A stretch of DNA of 8,168 nt from Bacillota bacterium (GTDB lineage Bacteria; Bacillota; Clostridia; Christensenellales; SZUA-584), in contig JAEZIW010000054.1 in NCBI GenBank assembly GCA_023436525.1, positions 1 to 8,168 of the forward strand. Reading direction: 5' to 3'. Each line of letters opens with the position of its first letter. Position 1 is the first letter of the stretch. The position numbers and the translations under genes are program-made. Below, piece by piece: positions 5,446 through 8,168 of this stretch. The notes beneath the pieces were generated by a model that worked only from the letters and a program-made list of their open reading frames with translations, did not search any database and was not told the DNA's origin.

Positions 5446-7470
5446 ATGGTTAACTTACAAATTAACGGCCTTGCGGTCACTGTTCCCGACGATACCACCA
5501 TTATGGAAGCAGCCAAGACAGCCGGCATTAAAATACCCGGCTTGTGTCAATTAGAAGGCGTTCATCAATTCGGTTCCTGCCGCATTTGCGTTGTTGACGT
5601 GAAGGGTGCCAAAACGCTGCAGGCATCCTGCCTAGCCAAGGTGGCCGAAGGCATGGTTGTTCACACCAATACACAAAAAGTGCGCAACGCGCGCCGCGTG
5701 TTGTATGAGCTGCTGCTTTCCGATCATGACAAAGACTGCTTAAGCTGCACACGCAATCAAAGCTGTGAATTGCAGGAGCTTGGAAAAACGCTCGGTGTCA
5801 GTGAATCTCGTTTCAACGGAGAGCATTCGGAGTTCAATCTGGATTCGTCCGTCTCCATCACGCGCAACATGAGCAAATGCGTGTTATGCAGGCGCTGTGT
5901 AACGGTCTGCAACGAGATACAAGGCACAGGGATACTCAATGCGCAAAACCGCGGCTTCTCAACGGTTATCGGCCCCGCCATGGATCTGAAGCTCGGAACC
6001 GTAGGGTGCGTGTTCTGCGGGCAGTGCACGGTGGTGTGCCCCGTGGGCGCACTTAAGGAAACGGACGCGATTAAGCCCGTATGGAAGGCACTCAGCGATG
6101 AAAAGAAACGCTGTATCGTGCAGGTAGCTCCCGCTATCCGTGTTGCCATCGGTGAAGAATTCGGCTATGCGCCGGGCGCACGCGTCACCGGCAAGCTGGC
6201 GCAAGCACTGGCCACGCTCGGTTTTGACGACATCTTTGATACGAATTTTACAGCTGACCTCACGATAATGGAGGAAGGCACAGAATTCTTAACGCGGGTC
6301 AAAAAAGCGCTGACTGGTGGCGAAACGACACTGCCGATGATTACATCGTGCAGCCCCGGCTGGATTAAGTATATCGAGCACACGTATCCGAGCCTTCTGC
6401 CCCATCTTTCAACGTGCAAATCACCGCACACCATGCTGGGGGCTCTGGTTAAATCATTCTATGCCGAAAAGATCGGCTGCGACCCGAAGGACATGTATGT
6501 GGTGTCGGTAATGCCATGTACCGCCAAAAAATTCGAGATCAACCGCCATGAAATGCAAAACAGCGGCGTACCGAATGTGGACGCGGTACTGACGACGAGA
6601 GAGCTTGGCCAGATGGTGCGCGAAGCCGGTATAGATTTCTCACTGCTGGATGACCGCGCGTTCGATGACCCGCTTGGGCTGTCGACGGGTGCCGCCGATA
6701 TTTTCGGCGTCACCGGCGGCGTAATGGAGGCGGCGCTGCGCACCGTCTATGAAATTGTAACGGGACGCGAGCTGCCGTTTGCCAGCCTGCATGTTTCACC
6801 CATTGTCGGTCTCGATCAGATTAAAACAGCCGATGTGACATTTGAAGACGTGCTGCCCGAATACAAGTTCCTTGAGGGCTTTGTTGTTAAGGTCGCCGTC
6901 ACAAGCGGCTTGTCCGGTGCCAAAATACTGATGGATCAGATCAGCGAAGGTAAATCACCCTATCATTTTATCGAAGTGATGGGGTGTCCGGGCGGTTGCA
7001 TCATGGGCGGCGGACAGCCAAGATCCAAGGATACTGACGTTCGGCAAAAACGTTTAAGCGGCATATATGATGAAGACGAATCAAAAGTGATGCGCAAATC
7101 GCATGAAAACCCATCGATTATAAAGCTCTACGAGGAATATTTGGAGTTTCCGAACAGCCATGTGTCGCACGAACTGCTGCATACACATTACGTCAAACGA
7201 GGCCGGTTCAATGAATATTTAGATGACGAGTATGTTTATGAAGAGGTGAATCCTATGACGGAAAGAAACAGTGCAACATCAAGACAAACACACAAAAAAA
7301 CCGCTCAGGAGCGAGCATCAGGGCGCGTTCATGATGATCTTGAATCAGTCAGAGTCATGGCGCTGGAAGCGGAAATTTCCCGGTTGAAGCAGGAGCTCAA
7401 CGATTCTCAGGAAACCGTGGAGATACTGAAAGATGTGATGAGCGACTACTCAAAGAAACCAAAAAGATAG
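5446..7470 (+). CDS. hydA: [FeFe]-hydrogenase catalytic subunit HydA with a C-terminal coiled-coil tail
   Basis: A 674-residue cytoplasmic enzyme that reversibly makes or oxidises H2 at an H-cluster. In order: plant-type [2Fe-2S] (Cys34, Cys45, Cys48, Cys62); His-Cys3 [4Fe-4S] (His94, Cys98, Cys101, Cys107); two ferredoxin [4Fe-4S] motifs (Cys145-148-151-155 and Cys188-191-194-198); then the H-cluster domain with L1 TSCSPGW (300-306), L2 MPCTAKKFE (356-364) and L3 EVMGCPGGCIMGGG (510-523, Cys514 and Cys518). A small-subunit-like stretch follows (about 535-595). L1 has Ser303 where monomeric enzymes have a second Cys. Residues 604-674 are an added hydrophilic tail with a likely coiled coil near 630-667 (LEAEISRLKQEL). 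There is no C-terminal [2Fe-2S] domain as I recall for the Thermotoga enzyme. The operon context with hydC and hydB points to the multisubunit, bifurcating-type class. No maturation genes (hydEFG) are in the window. Confidence 0.96.
   Translation: MVNLQINGLAVTVPDDTTIMEAAKTAGIKIPGLCQLEGVHQFGSCRICVVDVKGAKTLQASCLAKVAEGMVVHTNTQKVRNARRVLYELLLSDHDKDCLSCTRNQSCELQELGKTLGVSESRFNGEHSEFNLDSSVSITRNMSKCVLCRRCVTVCNEIQGTGILNAQNRGFSTVIGPAMDLKLGTVGCVFCGQCTVVCPVGALKETDAIKPVWKALSDEKKRCIVQVAPAIRVAIGEEFGYAPGARVTGKLAQALATLGFDDIFDTNFTADLTIMEEGTEFLTRVKKALTGGETTLPMITSCSPGWIKYIEHTYPSLLPHLSTCKSPHTMLGALVKSFYAEKIGCDPKDMYVVSVMPCTAKKFEINRHEMQNSGVPNVDAVLTTRELGQMVREAGIDFSLLDDRAFDDPLGLSTGAADIFGVTGGVMEAALRTVYEIVTGRELPFASLHVSPIVGLDQIKTADVTFEDVLPEYKFLEGFVVKVAVTSGLSGAKILMDQISEGKSPYHFIEVMGCPGGCIMGGGQPRSKDTDVRQKRLSGIYDEDESKVMRKSHENPSIIKLYEEYLEFPNSHVSHELLHTHYVKRGRFNEYLDDEYVYEEVNPMTERNSATSRQTHKKTAQERASGRVHDDLESVRVMALEAEISRLKQELNDSQETVEILKDVMSDYSKKPKR
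7241..7470 (+). other. Internal Shine-Dalgarno and in-frame ATG within hydA; possible nested 71-residue product
   Basis: AAGAGGTGA (7241-7249) is followed by an ATG at 7255-7257, eight bases after GAGG, in the hydA frame (Met604). Initiation here would yield a separate 71-residue acidic/basic peptide that contains only the coiled-coil tail. Alternatively it marks an ancestral small downstream gene that became fused to hydA when a stop codon was lost. Neither is proven; a chance match in the codons for Glu-Glu-Val-Asn is the null explanation. Confidence 0.3.
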
Positions 7471-7523
7471 ATTCAAAAACATCCAATACGCAGCCCGAAA
7501 TTGTATCATAGTTCGGTTTGCAC

Positions 7524-7553
7524 AATAGAAAGCCGGGCACCCGGCTTTCTATT
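7524..7553 (+). terminator. Intrinsic terminator of the hydCBA operon
   Basis: A perfect 14-bp inverted repeat: AATAGAAAGCCGGG (7524-7537), CA, CCCGGCTTTCTATT (7540-7553), with a GC-rich top and four effective loop bases. It starts 54 bases after the hydA stop. The downstream tract is T-rich but interrupted (TATTATTCTAT). The A/T-rich lower stem could let it work in both directions. Confidence 0.8.
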
Positions 7554-7718
7554 ATTCTATGAATAAGACTCCCCCGTTACTATTGGCGATTTGGAATCTT
7601 AATATATATATACAAAATCCGAGTCACGCTCATTAGCACCAATCCTGCGGCAGCATACCCATAAAAGAGAATTAAAAACCTTTCAGCCCATCATGATAAG
7701 GCGGCATAAATTTGAAAG
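7554..7718. other. Intergenic stretch without a supported gene
   Basis: Between the two terminators I find no gene with a start signal. It holds an alternating TATATATATATA run (7603-7612 region) and a short minus-strand hydrophobic frame at 7580-7690 that has neither a good start codon nor a ribosome binding site. Confidence 0.5.
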
Positions 7719-7756
7719 AAAAAAACCCACTTAAATCTTCATTTAAGCAAGGTTTT
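7719..7756 (-). terminator. Intrinsic terminator of the membrane methyltransferase-like gene
   Basis: On the minus strand, AAAACC (7756-7751) pairs with GGTTTT (7727-7722), and CTTAAAT (7747-7741) pairs with ATTTAAG (7736-7730) around a GAAG loop, with a small internal mismatch. An uninterrupted T run (7725-7719) follows. It lies 25 bases past the stop codon of the gene at 7782. Confidence 0.75.
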
Positions 7757-7781
7757 CAATAGTCTTTTTAATGTATCTTTT

Positions 7782-8168
7782 TCAAACGATGAATGGAATA
7801 AATCGCTTTGTTTTTGTCATATATTCGCTGTATTCGTCTTTAAACTCGTTTAGCATGTCCTTTTCCTCTTTTTTTGCCAGACGGATATACAATAAACACA
7901 TGACAGGAAATAATATAAGCAGCGGCAGCGTGGCCCACTCAATCATCATCCCCAGAGAGAGCAGCATTAAGCCTGTATACTGCGGATGTCGAATGTATTT
8001 GTATATACCCGTTTTTACCAGCTTGCCCGTTCCTTTTTCTTTCGACCAGTAGTTTTTATAAATCTGGTACCAGCCGCTCAAAATCAGTATCAGCGCGATA
8101 ACGGCCAACCCGATGTTAATGTACATACCAAGGTACCCGACCGAATGAAACATCGTATGCCCCCATAA
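7782..8168 (-). CDS. Isoprenylcysteine carboxyl methyltransferase-family membrane protein, C-terminal part
   Basis: The frame is open to the right edge, so the N-terminus lies outside. The visible ATG at 8153 is preceded in frame by Leu-Trp-Gly-His-Thr and has no Shine-Dalgarno, so it is probably internal. Numbered from that Met, there is a membrane segment at about 11-28. The family signature GIYKYIRHPQYTG (49-61, Arg55-His56-Pro57) follows, then hydrophobic segments at about 60-90, Glu96-Glu97, and the closing Tyr108-x2-Tyr111...Arg-Phe-Ile-Pro. These positions match the S-adenosylmethionine-binding C-terminal core of the ICMT/PEMT-like integral-membrane methyltransferases. Bacterial members are mostly of unknown substrate, and none can be named here. 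It converges on the hydrogenase operon, has its own terminator, and shows no functional tie to it. Confidence 0.85.
   Translation of the reverse strand, partial: LWGHTMFHSVGYLGMYINIGLAVIALILILSGWYQIYKNYWSKEKGTGKLVKTGIYKYIRHPQYTGLMLLSLGMMIEWATLPLLILFPVMCLLYIRLAKKEEKDMLNEFKDEYSEYMTKTKRFIPFIV

Noticed and set aside
7771..8052. Plus-strand open frame of 93 codons at the right end
   Set aside because: Antisense to the methyltransferase-like gene, whose RHPQY signature and terminator make the minus strand the real one.
1..8168. CRISPR arrays, tRNA or rRNA genes, insertion sequences, phage genes
   Set aside because: I found no spaced repeat arrays, cloverleaf or rRNA patterns, transposase motifs or phage proteins in the window.

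Overview
The window looks like a chromosomal stretch from an anaerobic, probably fermentative Bacillota bacterium of the class Clostridia. The grounds are strong GGAGG ribosome binding sites, a multisubunit [FeFe]-hydrogenase operon, a SpoIIAA-like (STAS/SEC14-fold) protein, and a short GC-rich palindromic repeat of a kind I associate with gut Clostridia. Base composition is roughly balanced in the genes and AT-rich between them. I cannot name the genus.

Layout. (1) Positions 1-393, minus strand: an open frame that runs off the left edge and belongs to an unrecognised protein. Its upstream part is overwritten by a palindromic repeat (328-370). (2) 407-1506, minus strand: a SpoIIAA-like protein gene and, upstream of it, an OmpR/PhoB-type regulator whose receiver domain has lost the phospho-accepting Asp and the switch Lys. 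(3) 1507-1808: an AT-rich divergent promoter region with TTGTGA-type motifs, two of them as direct repeats 11 bp apart. (4) 1809-7470, plus strand: a three-gene operon hydC-hydB-hydA, closed by a strong hairpin at 7524-7553. (5) 7782-8168, minus strand: the 3' part of an integral-membrane methyltransferase-like gene that enters from the right edge, with its own terminator at 7719-7756.

How it works together. HydC (NuoE-like, [2Fe-2S]) and the NuoF part of HydB (FMN, NADH site, Fe-S clusters) form the NADH/flavin core of electron-bifurcating hydrogenases, and HydA carries the H-cluster. The unusual part is HydB. Where the usual subunit ends in a ferredoxin-like pair of [4Fe-4S] motifs, this one continues into a complete GltD/NfnB-like module with six Cys, an FAD fold and an NADPH fold. 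The operon therefore encodes, in three polypeptides, sites for H2, NAD(H) and NADP(H), plus a likely ferredoxin path. This suggests a hybrid between HydABC hydrogenase and the Nfn/Stn transhydrogenases. That reading is inference; the domains themselves are plain in the sequence.

The second notable theme is regulation. The divergent regulator appears unable to take phosphate at the usual site, has no kinase beside it in the window, and is followed by a SpoIIAA-like protein. A phosphorylation-independent control of the hydrogenase operon is an attractive hypothesis. HydA also ends in an added coiled-coil tail that contains its own in-frame Shine-Dalgarno and ATG.
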